From assembly GCA_028275005.1 (NCBI GenBank), contig JAQCNN010000174.1, positions 1-11,344 on the forward strand: a DNA stretch of 11,344 nucleotides, in the 5' to 3' direction. Shown piece by piece: positions 1 through 6,392 of this stretch. How positions within the stretch are numbered: the first letter of the stretch is position 1; each line of letters opens with the position of its first letter. The DNA is from Salinirussus sp. Its GTDB lineage: Archaea > Halobacteriota > Halobacteria > Halobacteriales > Haloarculaceae. The notes below the pieces were generated by a model that was given only the letters and a program-made list of their open reading frames with translations, made no database searches and had not been told where the DNA came from. Both the position numbers and the translations under genes were made by a program.

Positions 1-509
1 CCCGCGACGACGAGCGGGTGTTCGTCGCCGGCGACGCCAACGGGAAGGAGCCGATCCTCCACGTCGCAAAGGAACAGGGGACGGTGACCGCCGAGAACAT
101 CCTGGCACACCGCGAGGGCGACCAGCTGACCGAGTACGAGAACGTCCACCACCACGTCGTCTTTTCGGGGCTGGGGGTGCTCCCGTACGCCCGGGTCGGT
201 CACTCCGCCGAGTCCGCCCGGGCGGCGGACCTGAACCACGTCGTTGCAACCCGTGAGACCGCCAGCGACGGCGTCTTCCGGACGAAAAACGTCCCGGAGG
301 GGCTGGGCCGGCTCGTCGTCGGCACCGACGGAACGGTGCTGGGCTGGCAGGGGCTACACTACCACGCCGACGCCATGGCGAAGACGATGCAGGTCGCCGT
401 CGAGATGGGACTCGACGTTACCGAGATCCCGGACCGGGCCTACCACCCAACGACCCCCGAGATCCTCGACGGGCTGGTCCGGGACGCCGCCGCCGAACTC
501 GACGGGTAA
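1..509 (+). CDS. Class I pyridine nucleotide-disulfide oxidoreductase, C-terminal part (dihydrolipoyl dehydrogenase-like), 5' end outside window
   Basis: The gene is open from the window edge in the frame that starts at base 3 and ends with TAA at 507-509, giving about 168 residues. It opens with VFVAGDANG, the end of the FAD domain in which the conserved Asp contacts the flavin ribityl chain. A dimerisation domain follows and ends in YHPTTPEIL, which matches the His...Glu active-site pair of dihydrolipoyl dehydrogenase, glutathione reductase and mercuric reductase. These cytoplasmic FAD homodimers move electrons between NAD(P)H and a dithiol. The N-terminal redox cysteines and the NAD-binding motif lie outside the window, so the substrate cannot be assigned. 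A GTG at base 18 is only an internal valine. The downstream neighbour is the tnpB element, whose left hairpin begins about 25 bases after the stop. Confidence 0.85.
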   Translation, partial: RDDERVFVAGDANGKEPILHVAKEQGTVTAENILAHREGDQLTEYENVHHHVVFSGLGVLPYARVGHSAESARAADLNHVVATRETASDGVFRTKNVPEGLGRLVVGTDGTVLGWQGLHYHADAMAKTMQVAVEMGLDVTEIPDRAYHPTTPEILDGLVRDAAAELDG

Positions 510-534
510 GTCTTTAGCGGTTTGTAAGAGAAGC

Positions 535-579
535 CCCCACCCTCCACGAGCGAACCATAGGCGAGCGAGTAGGGTGGGG
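535..579 (+). repeat. Left-end hairpin of the tnpB element
   Basis: CCCCACCCT at 535-543 pairs perfectly with AGGGTGGGG at 571-579 around a 27-base loop. The right hairpin at 1891-1935 has the same stem length, the same loop length and the same GAGT before the 3' arm. The stems differ at two positions, and the partner strand is changed to match. It could be the left-end hairpin recognised by a TnpA transposase, or a leftover right end or RNA scaffold of another copy. Confidence 0.6.
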
Positions 580-658
580 ATGAATCGCTCGACAAGCTTT
601 CAAACACGCTTAATCGTCACATTTAACAAACTACAAACTTAGCTCAAATCCAAGCGTG

Positions 659-1924
659 ATGACGTACAGTCCTCGCTACCGATTGTTCCCCACGACGGAA
701 CAGCGAGAAGCACTCGACTGGACGCGGGACACGGTGCGGCAACTGTACAATCACGCTCTCTCCGAGTTCAACGACATTCCAGAAAACGCTGGCACGCTCC
801 GCCAACGCGTCTGGCAAATTCGGGACACCATTCCAGACCTCAAGGAATGGTGGAGTGACCTTAACAACGTTTACTCTACCGTATTGCAGAAAGCGGTTGA
901 ACGCATCCGAGACAACATCAACAATCTCGGCAAACTCAAAGACGCTGGGTACAACGTCGGGTCGTTGAACTGGAAGGCACCGCGAGAGTTTCGATCGTTC
1001 ACGTACCGCCAATCGGGCTTCGAACTCGACAAGAAGAGTGGCCCCAACGGTCGTGGAATCTTGACTCTCAAAAAACTCAACGGCGAGAACCGTGAGATTC
1101 CCATTCGCCTCCACCGTGACTTGCCAGACCACGACTCAGTCAGAGAAGTCACGCTCAAAAAAGAACCCACAGGAGCGTGGTACGTGTCGTTCTGCATCGA
1201 AACAGACCAACCTGACAAACCCGACGTAGATACTATTGAAACGGAGGATTGCGTTGGGCTTGACTTCGGTGTATTGAACTTCATCTACGACTCGGACGGG
1301 CGTTCCGTGAGTCGCCTCGACTTGTCCAGTGACAGAAAACGGCTCCAGCGAGAGCAACACAGTCTGTCACGCAAGGAACACGGGTCGAATAACTGGGAGA
1401 AACAACGCCAACGAGTTGCTGAAGTCCACGCTCGAATGTCGAACAAAAAGCGGGACTTCAAGCACAAACTGGCGCATTTCTACACCACCGAGTACGACGC
1501 CGTGTTCGTCGAAGACTTGAATGTGAAAGGAATGCTGGAGTCGCAACAGAATGCACGGAACAAGGCTGAAGTTGGCTGGCGTGACTTCATCAGTATTCTC
1601 GAACATCACGGTGAGAAAAACGGCTGTCACATCGTGCAAGTACCGCCTGAAGGGACAACCAAAGAGTGCGCTCGGTGCGGTGTCGAGTCCAAGAAACCGT
1701 TGTGGGTGCGCGAGCACTCCTGTCCATCGTGTGGGTTCACGCTAGATAGGGATTTCAACGCGTCGTTGAATGTGTTGTCTCGTGGTCTGGACGAACTAGG
1801 AGTGGTTCACTCCGAAGTAACGCCCGTGGAGACTGCGGCCGCTGTGGACACTCTCGAAGTGTCTGCAAGTCGCGTCGTCGAAACAGGAAGCCCCTGCCTC
1901 AAGGAAGCCGCCGTAGGCGGCTGA
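659..1924 (+). CDS. tnpB: TnpB RNA-guided DNA endonuclease (IS1341-type, OrfB)
   Basis: The 421-residue product has the full TnpB architecture (numbering from the GTG at 656, one residue more). An N-terminal OrfB helix-turn-helix region covers about 3-40. The RuvC-like nuclease residues are Asp203 in GLDFGV, Glu286 in VFVEDLNV and Asp366 in DRDFNAS. A zinc ribbon is formed by Cys338, Cys341, Cys356 and Cys359. All catalytic positions are intact and the length is normal, so the protein could be active. Known family members use a right-end RNA as guide to cut DNA next to a short TAM motif. I chose ATG 659; GTG 656 directly precedes it. The last codons also form the 1891-1935 hairpin, so protein and RNA share sequence. 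No tnpA is adjacent, and base composition is lower in GC than in the neighbours. Confidence 0.95.
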   Translation: MTYSPRYRLFPTTEQREALDWTRDTVRQLYNHALSEFNDIPENAGTLRQRVWQIRDTIPDLKEWWSDLNNVYSTVLQKAVERIRDNINNLGKLKDAGYNVGSLNWKAPREFRSFTYRQSGFELDKKSGPNGRGILTLKKLNGENREIPIRLHRDLPDHDSVREVTLKKEPTGAWYVSFCIETDQPDKPDVDTIETEDCVGLDFGVLNFIYDSDGRSVSRLDLSSDRKRLQREQHSLSRKEHGSNNWEKQRQRVAEVHARMSNKKRDFKHKLAHFYTTEYDAVFVEDLNVKGMLESQQNARNKAEVGWRDFISILEHHGEKNGCHIVQVPPEGTTKECARCGVESKKPLWVREHSCPSCGFTLDRDFNASLNVLSRGLDELGVVHSEVTPVETAAAVDTLEVSASRVVETGSPCLKEAAVGG

Positions 1925-1948
1925 GTAGGCAGGGGTAGTTCACTACCC
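1881..1948 (+). ncRNA. 3' scaffold of the TnpB omega RNA (reRNA), 5' boundary unknown
   Basis: CCCCTGCCT (1891-1899) pairs with AGGCAGGGG (1927-1935). Inside the loop, AGCCGCC (1906-1912) and GGCGGCT (1916-1922) form a perfect 7-bp stem with a GTA loop. The tnpB stop TGA (1922-1924) lies within this structure. In studied TnpB systems the right end of the element, overlapping or following the tnpB stop, is the guide RNA scaffold, and sense-overlapping RNAs from tnpB 3' ends have been reported in Halobacterium. The guide would be the flank 3' of the element, starting somewhere around 1936-1949. An alternative hairpin, GGGTAG-TTCA-CTACCC (1933-1948), uses the last three bases of the main stem and would compete with it. 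Confidence 0.6.
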
Positions 1949-1967
1949 GCCGACCGGCACCTCTTGT

Positions 1968-2084
1968 GTGAAAGTGTCTACCACGGGTGGCCCGAACGAG
2001 TGCGTCTGTGACATCTGTGAGGAGCGCTTCGACTCCGAGGCGGAGCTGGAGCGACACGTCCACGACGCCGGCCTCGTCGACTGA
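1968..2084 (+). CDS. Small single C2H2-like zinc-finger protein (38 aa)
   Basis: A short open frame from GTG 1968 to TGA 2082-2084 encodes 38 residues. GTG 1974 would give 36, starting (M)STTGG. Its core is CDIC...F...L..HVH, with Cys, Cys, Phe and Leu spaced as in a classical C2H2 finger (C-x2-C-x3-F-x5-L-x2-H). The second histidine follows after only one residue instead of three to five. Haloarchaea encode many such tiny one-finger proteins; a few are known regulators, but this one is not assignable. A TATA-like GTTCACTACC lies about 26 bases upstream of GTG 1968, overlapping the right end of the tnpB element, so the insertion may shape its expression. TnpB-bound RNA would take its guide from this leader. 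The frame is supported by the finger motif, not by length. Confidence 0.6.
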   Translation: MKVSTTGGPNECVCDICEERFDSEAELERHVHDAGLVD

Positions 2085-2099
2085 CCGGCCGGGTAACGC

Positions 2100-2120
2100 A
2101 GGCGGCAGTTCTTACCGCCT
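2100..2120 (+). promoter_or_regulatory. Inverted repeat enclosing the TATA-like element of the TauE/SafE gene
   Basis: AGGCGG (2100-2105) and CCGCCT (2115-2120) form a perfect 6-bp inverted repeat with a 9-base loop. The loop contains TTCTTA (2109-2114), 24-29 bases upstream of GTG 2138, the position expected for the TATA box of a leaderless transcript. A repressor bound to the repeat could block the promoter. It could instead act as a 3' hairpin for the zinc-finger gene ending at 2084. Confidence 0.4.
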
Positions 2121-2137
2121 CGCCTCGACTGTACCCT

Positions 2138-2917
2138 GTGGGTCTCTCACCAGTCTTCGTCGCCGGCCTCACCGTGGTTATCCTCGTCGCCGGCGCGGTC
2201 AACGGTCTCGCCGGCTTTGGCTTCGCGCTCGTCGGGACGATGGCACTCGCCTCGGTCATCGACCCGGCAGTTGCGGTCGTGTTCATGATCCTGCCGGTGA
2301 TGGCGGTCAACCTCTCGCTGGCACGGGACCTGTCGGCCGACCAGCTCCGGAGCTGTGGCCGGCGGTTCGCCCCACTGATTGCCGCCGCGCTGGTCGGGGC
2401 CGTCGCCGGGATGGCGGTCCTCCAGCGCCTCCCGCAGGCCCCGCTGAAGGCCGGACTCGGCCTGGTCACCCTGGCCTTTGTCCTCACCGCACAGCAGGCC
2501 GTCCCGGTTCCGCTGCTGGCCGCCACCCGTGACCGGTGTTTCGTCGAGAGCGGGCCGGCGATGGCCGGCGTCGGGGCGGTCTCCGGGCTCCTCTTTGGCG
2601 GGACGAACGTCGGCGTCCAGCTCATCGCATACCTGCGGAGCTGTGACCTCTCACACGGTCTGTTCGTCGGTGTCGTGGCGATGGTGTTTCTCGGGCTCAA
2701 CGGCGTCCGGGTGGCCGCGGCCGCGGCACTCGGGCTCTACCCCGGGCTCGCCGTGGTGGCCGCCTCCGCCGCGGCCGCCGTCCCCGCCGTCGCCGGCGTG
2801 GCCCTCGGCAAGCGGCTTCGACTCCGGACCAGTGAGTCCCGCCGGCGTGTGGTCGTTCTTGCCCTCCTGACGGCTGTCGGGGGCCGACTCCTGCTCGCCG
2901 GCGCCGGTATCGCGTAA
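2138..2917 (+). CDS. TauE/SafE-family membrane permease (putative sulfite/organosulfonate exporter)
   Basis: This 259-residue protein is almost entirely hydrophobic with about eight membrane segments. It shows the internal duplication of the TauE/SafE (DUF81) family: the first half has NGLAGFGFALVG (about 22-33) followed by VVFMILPVMAVNL, and the second half has GAVSGLLFGGTNVGVQ (about 146-161) followed by VVAMVFLGLNGVR. Characterised relatives export sulfite, sulfoacetate or other small anions, but most members have no known substrate. The GTG at 2138 fits a leaderless start, with TTCTTA 24-29 bases upstream, and gives a normal family length. The gene ends with TAA at 2915-2917, 87 bases before the disulfide reductase, which has its own TATA-like element, so co-transcription is possible but not required. 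Confidence 0.85.
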   Translation: MGLSPVFVAGLTVVILVAGAVNGLAGFGFALVGTMALASVIDPAVAVVFMILPVMAVNLSLARDLSADQLRSCGRRFAPLIAAALVGAVAGMAVLQRLPQAPLKAGLGLVTLAFVLTAQQAVPVPLLAATRDRCFVESGPAMAGVGAVSGLLFGGTNVGVQLIAYLRSCDLSHGLFVGVVAMVFLGLNGVRVAAAAALGLYPGLAVVAASAAAAVPAVAGVALGKRLRLRTSESRRRVVVLALLTAVGGRLLLAGAGIA

Positions 2918-2974
2918 CCCGGCGGCCGCCACCGCCGACCGGGACGGGCGAGCGAGACGCAACCTCGCGGGGGG

Positions 2975-2982
2975 ATTCTTGT
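2975..2982 (+). promoter_or_regulatory. TATA-like element of the disulfide reductase gene
   Basis: ATTCTTGT is an AT-rich island in GC-rich sequence, about 27 bases upstream of ATG 3005. This spacing recurs upstream of several other genes in the window and fits a leaderless archaeal transcript. Confidence 0.45.
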
Positions 2983-3004
2983 CCACGGGCGGCCAGGGGT
3001 CGTC

Positions 3005-4429
3005 ATGGAGGAGTACGACTTTCTGGTCATCGGCTCCGGCTCCGGGCTGGACGTCGCCAACGCGGCGGTCAGTCGCGGCGAATCCGTCGCCATCGTCGAG
3101 CGGGGGCCGCTGGGTGGCACCTGTCTCAACCGTGGCTGTATCCCCTCGAAGATGCTGCTGTACCACGCCGACGTGCTGGAGACCGTCGAGCGCGCCGACC
3201 GGTTCAAGATCGACGCCGAGGTTCGCGACGCCGACTTCGCCGAGATCGTCCGCGAGGTCACCGAGGACGTCGGCGCGGACAGTGACTCGATCCGACGGGG
3301 GCTGGACTCCTCGTCCGACCACGCCCTCTACGAGGCGGAGGCCCGCTTCGTCGACGAGCGGACCGTCGAACTCTCCGGCGGTGTGGACGACGGCGCCCGG
3401 CTCCGCGGCGAGCGGGTGCTCGTCGCCGCGGGGACCCGACCGGCGGTCCCCGACATTCAGGGGGTCGACGCCGTCGATTACCTCACAAGCACCGAGGCCC
3501 TCCAGCTTCAGGAGCCACCGGACCATCTCGTTGTCGTGGGCGGGGGGTACATCGCCGCGGAACTCGGGCACTTCTTTGGCACCTTCGGCAGTGACGTGAC
3601 GGTCATCGGCCGCCGACCCCACCTGTTACCCGAGACCGACCCCGAGGTCGGACGGGCGTTCACCGACCGCTACGCCGACCGCTTCACCGTCCACACGGGC
3701 CACGAGGCCGTTTCCGCCTCGGCAGCCGGTGGCGAGGTGACCGTCGAGACCCGGCCGTACCCGCCCGCGTCTGACGGTGCCCCCGACGGGACGGGCGTTA
3801 CCGTCACCGGCTCCGACCTGCTACTGGCGGCCGGCCGCCGACCGAACACCGACACGCTGGACGTCGCGGCCGCGGGGGTCGAGACCGACGATGCCGGGTT
3901 CGTCGAGACCGACGAGTACCTCCGGACGACCGCCGACGGTGTGTGGGCGCTGGGTGACATCGTCGGCGAGTATCTCCTGAAACACAGCGCCAACCACGAG
4001 GCCCGCGCCCTCATGCAGAATCTCTTTGGCGACCCCGAGCCGGTCGACTACACGGCAATGCCCTTTGCGGTCTTTGCCTCCCCCGAGGTTGCCGGTGTCG
4101 GTGCGACCGAGGACGACCTCGACGAGGGGTACGCCACCAACACCTACCGCTACGAGGACACCGCCCGTGGGGGTGCGATGAAGCGGGAGGGGCTGGTGAA
4201 GGCTATCGTCGACCTGGAGGGGGAGATCCTCGGCTGTCATATCATGGGCCCCGAGGCCTCGAATCTGGTCCAGGAGGTCGTGGTGGCGATGAACGCCGGG
4301 TCGGGGACGGTCCGGGACATCCGCGACTCGGTTCACATCCACCCGGCGCTGTCGGAGGTGGTCCAGCGGGCCTTCTCCGGGCAGTTCTCCCGCGGCGGGG
4401 GCGGGCACGGAAGCGGACACGACCACTGA
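3005..4429 (+). CDS. FAD-dependent pyridine nucleotide-disulfide oxidoreductase, NADP-type, possibly bis-gamma-glutamylcystine reductase
   Basis: This complete 474-residue class I flavoprotein has the FAD-binding GSGSGLDVANAA (10-21), the redox disulfide GGTCLNRGCIPSK (Cys40 and Cys45), the second nucleotide-binding GGGYIAAELG (179-188), the FAD motif WALGD (314-318) and the C-terminal HIHPALSE (His446, Glu451). After the second Rossmann strand it reads IGRRP (Arg203, Arg204). NAD-dependent dihydrolipoyl dehydrogenases usually have an acidic residue there, while NADPH-dependent glutathione- and mycothione-type reductases have arginines. Haloarchaea use gamma-glutamylcysteine as main thiol, and a reductase for its disulfide has been identified in Halobacterium, so that role is a reasonable inference. 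Dihydrolipoyl or mercuric reductase remain alternatives, but no 2-oxoacid dehydrogenase genes lie nearby. The C-terminus ends in a Gly/His-rich tail (about 464-474) that could bind metal. Confidence 0.85.
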   Translation: MEEYDFLVIGSGSGLDVANAAVSRGESVAIVERGPLGGTCLNRGCIPSKMLLYHADVLETVERADRFKIDAEVRDADFAEIVREVTEDVGADSDSIRRGLDSSSDHALYEAEARFVDERTVELSGGVDDGARLRGERVLVAAGTRPAVPDIQGVDAVDYLTSTEALQLQEPPDHLVVVGGGYIAAELGHFFGTFGSDVTVIGRRPHLLPETDPEVGRAFTDRYADRFTVHTGHEAVSASAAGGEVTVETRPYPPASDGAPDGTGVTVTGSDLLLAAGRRPNTDTLDVAAAGVETDDAGFVETDEYLRTTADGVWALGDIVGEYLLKHSANHEARALMQNLFGDPEPVDYTAMPFAVFASPEVAGVGATEDDLDEGYATNTYRYEDTARGGAMKREGLVKAIVDLEGEILGCHIMGPEASNLVQEVVVAMNAGSGTVRDIRDSVHIHPALSEVVQRAFSGQFSRGGGGHGSGHDH

Positions 4430-4490
4430 GCCCTGTTGGCCGCGAGCCCGCCAGCGCGCGGTCCGGTGTGGGCCGTGCCAGACCACGGCA

Positions 4491-4499
4491 ATATATATC
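4491..4499 (+). promoter_or_regulatory. TATA box of the DsrE-like gene
   Basis: AATATATATCT at 4490-4500 is the strongest TATA-like sequence in the window. Its centre is about 27 bases upstream of GTG 4522, which decides that start over a longer in-frame GTG at 4468 that would place the TATA box inside the coding region. Confidence 0.65.
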
Positions 4500-4521
4500 T
4501 ACCCCGGCCCAACCGGCTACA

Positions 4522-4878
4522 GTGACTAACGCAGCAGTCATCATCCTCGCAGGGACCGAGACACACTCCGATGTCGGCCGGCTGGTCAACGGGCTCGAGG
4601 CCGCACGGGAGTTCGCCGAGGCCGAGGGCGACGAACTCGAACTGATATTCGACGGTGCGGGCACACAGTGGGTCCCGAAGCTGGAGGACCCGGACAGCGA
4701 CTACCACGAACTCTACCGGACGGTGCAGGACAGTGCAGGTGTCTGTGAGTTCTGTGCGGACGCCTTCGGTGTCGACGACGCGGTCGCCGACAGCGGTGCG
4801 GTCCGGCTCGACGACCACGACGGCCACCCCAGTGTCCGCTCGCTCGTCACCGACGGCTACGAGGTCATCACGTTCTGA
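4522..4878 (+). CDS. DsrE family protein (118 aa)
   Basis: The product begins (M)TNAAVIILAGTETHSDVGR, a hydrophobic first strand followed by a Gly/Thr-rich turn and a helix, as in DsrE/DsrF-like proteins. A second strand, LELIFDGAGT (about 39-48), follows, and GVCEFCADAFGV carries Cys75 and Cys78. In the family a cysteine at this position can take part in sulfur transfer, but many haloarchaeal members have no tested function. The CxxC pair could be redox active or bind metal. GTG 4522 is preferred because a TATA box lies 27 bases upstream; a longer frame from 4468 would add 18 residues (MGRARPRQYISTPAQPAT) with no family counterpart that I recognise. The stop (4876-4878) is only six bases from the stop of the convergent P450 gene. 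Confidence 0.8.
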   Translation: MTNAAVIILAGTETHSDVGRLVNGLEAAREFAEAEGDELELIFDGAGTQWVPKLEDPDSDYHELYRTVQDSAGVCEFCADAFGVDDAVADSGAVRLDDHDGHPSVRSLVTDGYEVITF

Positions 4879-4884
4879 GCGCGC

Positions 4885-6294
4885 TCACCGCTCGGTGACG
4901 AGAAACTCCTGGCCCTGCTCCATCCGGAGGGTCATCTCGGGGGCCGTCGGGGGCTCGCCGTCGGCGTCGTTCTCGCCGAGCCAGTAGAGGTCGAACTGCT
5001 GGCCGATGGTCGCCAGCGCGAGCTTTGCCTCCAGTAGCGCGAACTCCCGGCCGATACAGATCCGCGGGCCACCGCCAAAGGGGGCGTAGGCAAAGTTGTG
5101 TAGCTCGGAGCGAAGGTCCCCGTCCCACCGGGAAGGGCGAAACTCGTCGGGGTCCTCGAAGAAGCGCTCGTCGCGCTGGATCTGCCGGAAGGGCAGCACC
5201 ACACGCCTGGGCGAGGGGATCCGGTAGCCGTCCATCACGACCGGCTCCGTGGTCACCCGTGGCAGCGCGTACACCGGCGGGTACAGCCGGAGGGTCTCTG
5301 TCACGACCCGGTCGGTGACCTCCAGGTCCGCGACGTCGTCGGCGGTCGGCGGCCCGTCGAGTCGGTCGACCTCCGCCTGGAACCGTGCCTTCACCTCGGG
5401 GTTGTTCGCCAGCGCCCAGCAGGCAAACGTCAGCGACGTCGTCGTGGTGTCGTGGCCGGCGAAGATGATCGTCACCATCTGGTCGCGCAGCCGCTCGTCG
5501 GTGAGCATCCCGGTGTCCTCGACCATCCCGGACTCCCGGAGTCCGACCAGCAGCGAGAGCAGGTCGTCGGCCTCTGTGGGGTTTGCCGGCGCGTCACCGG
5601 CTCTCTCGTCGAGCAGGCGGTCAGCCTCCTCGCGGATGGTTGCCTTTCCCTCCCGGAAGCGCCGGCGGGCGGGCGTTGGCACCCACTCCGGCAGCAGATA
5701 GGATGTGGGGACGAACCACTCGTGGAGGTCCTCGGCGGCCGTCCGGAGGCGGTCGTCCCCGTCTACGTCCAGTTCGCGGCCCAGGATGGTCGCAAAGAGC
5801 ACGTCAAGCGTCATGTCGGTGAACTCCGACTGGAGGTCCATTCGGTCGCCGTCCTCCCACCGACGCACCCGCCGTTGCATCTGCTCGACCATCCCGTCGG
5901 CGTAGGTCATCACCCGGTCACGGGTAAAGAGCGGCTGCAGCGCGTCACGCTGCTGTTGCCACTCCTCGCCCTCGACGGTGAGCAACCCCTCGCCAAAGGC
6001 CGTCCCGAAGTCACTCGACTTCCGGAACTTCTCGCGCTCGGCCAGCAGGACCCGCTTGACGTGCTCGGGGTGACCGAGATGGAAGATGTCGCCCTGGCCG
6101 ACCAGCCGTGTCCGGACAACGTCCTCGAACCGGTGGGCTCGCTCGCCGAAGGCGAGTGTATCCTGCATCTGCCGGACCATGTGGAGGGTTGGATGCCCCA
6201 GGTTCGGCGGATACGGCGGTAACGGCCGCTCGCCCCCGCCACCGTCACCCTCGGGCTCCACCGTGTCCGTCTCGTCGTGTCGCTGTGTCGCCAT
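4885..6294 (-). CDS. Cytochrome P450 monooxygenase
   Basis: This 469-residue protein has the full P450 signature set: Trp112-x3-Arg116 in the C-helix, the I-helix oxygen-activation motif AGHDTT (279-284), the K-helix ETLR (333-336), FRPSRW (385-390), and the heme-binding FGGGPRICIG (406-415) with Cys413 as thiolate ligand. There is no N-terminal membrane anchor, only an acidic, Gly-rich tail of about 20 residues, so it is probably soluble. The general layout resembles the fatty-acid-hydroxylase-like P450s found in haloarchaea (CYP174-type), but substrate and redox partner cannot be read from the sequence; no ferredoxin or reductase gene is adjacent. ATG 6292-6294 is supported by a TATA-like CTTAGAA 23-29 bases upstream. 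The gene is divergent from an acyl-CoA ligase, which suggests a shared role in fatty or aromatic acid metabolism. Confidence 0.95.
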   Translation of the reverse strand: MATQRHDETDTVEPEGDGGGGERPLPPYPPNLGHPTLHMVRQMQDTLAFGERAHRFEDVVRTRLVGQGDIFHLGHPEHVKRVLLAEREKFRKSSDFGTAFGEGLLTVEGEEWQQQRDALQPLFTRDRVMTYADGMVEQMQRRVRRWEDGDRMDLQSEFTDMTLDVLFATILGRELDVDGDDRLRTAAEDLHEWFVPTSYLLPEWVPTPARRRFREGKATIREEADRLLDERAGDAPANPTEADDLLSLLVGLRESGMVEDTGMLTDERLRDQMVTIIFAGHDTTTTSLTFACWALANNPEVKARFQAEVDRLDGPPTADDVADLEVTDRVVTETLRLYPPVYALPRVTTEPVVMDGYRIPSPRRVVLPFRQIQRDERFFEDPDEFRPSRWDGDLRSELHNFAYAPFGGGPRICIGREFALLEAKLALATIGQQFDLYWLGENDADGEPPTAPEMTLRMEQGQEFLVTER

Positions 6295-6316
6295 ACTCGG
6301 TCAAACGGCCCCGGTG

Positions 6317-6323
6317 TTCTAAG
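6317..6323 (-). promoter_or_regulatory. TATA-like element of the P450 gene
   Basis: On the minus strand this reads CTTAGAA, 23-29 bases upstream of the P450 ATG. Its outer bases are part of the dyad at 6319-6341. Confidence 0.45.
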
Positions 6324-6341
6324 TCGTACGGTAACACTTAG
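6319..6341. promoter_or_regulatory. Dyad in the P450/acyl-CoA ligase divergent promoter region
   Basis: CTAAGT (6319-6324) and ACTTAG (6336-6341) are perfect inverted copies separated by 11 bases that include the palindrome CGTACG (6325-6330). GTG (6314-6316) and CAC (6342-6344) lie outside the two arms, with two extra bases on the left. The left arm overlaps the TATA-like element of the P450 gene. This could be an operator controlling one or both divergent genes, or two TATA-like elements pointing in opposite directions. Confidence 0.4.
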
Positions 6342-6386
6342 CACGTTCACGACCGTTGACTCGTGTGTCAGATAGCGCTAAAAACG

Positions 6387-6392
6387 CTTATG
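6387..6392 (+). promoter_or_regulatory. TATA-like element of the acyl-CoA ligase gene
   Basis: GCTTATGCC, preceded by an A-run at 6380-6384, is centred about 28 bases upstream of ATG 6417. It supports this start over an in-frame GTG at 6363, which would place the promoter inside the coding region. Confidence 0.5.

Larger units (their letters stand above)
531..1948 (+). mobile_element. IS1341-type (IS200/IS605 superfamily) single-tnpB element, ends approximate
   Basis: A lower-GC block carries only tnpB, with no tnpA in the window. It is bracketed by two hairpins of the same geometry: a 9-bp stem with a 27-base loop at 535-579 and at 1891-1935. Both are preceded by GAAGCCCC and both have GAGT just before the 3' arm. 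IS200/IS605 elements lack terminal inverted repeats and have hairpins near their ends, so the exact termini cannot be read without an empty site. The AT-rich stretch at about 595-655 and the codon use of tnpB differ from the GC-rich neighbours, which suggests transfer. Without tnpA the element would be non-autonomous, mobilised in trans or fixed. Confidence 0.65.

Noticed and set aside
605..664. Inverted arms CACGCTT (605-611)/AAGCGTG (652-658) and CGTCA (615-619)/TGACG (660-664) around the tnpB start
   Set aside because: The two pairs interleave rather than nest and the arms are short, so chance is a sufficient explanation.
644..1132. 162-codon minus-strand frame antisense to tnpB
   Set aside because: It is a shadow of the tnpB N-terminal coding region and has no recognisable motif.
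2651..3622. 323-codon minus-strand open frame across the TauE/SafE and disulfide reductase genes
   Set aside because: It is antisense to two well-supported genes and its composition mirrors their codons. Long shadow frames are expected in such high-GC DNA, and no domain is recognisable.
4878..4887. Functional antisense overlap between DsrE and P450 transcripts
   Set aside because: The stops are six bases apart, so 3' ends will probably overlap, but close convergent genes are common in compact genomes and no regulatory signal is visible.
5452..6222. 256-codon plus-strand open frame inside the P450 gene
   Set aside because: It is antisense to all the main P450 motifs, with no recognisable domain or promoter.
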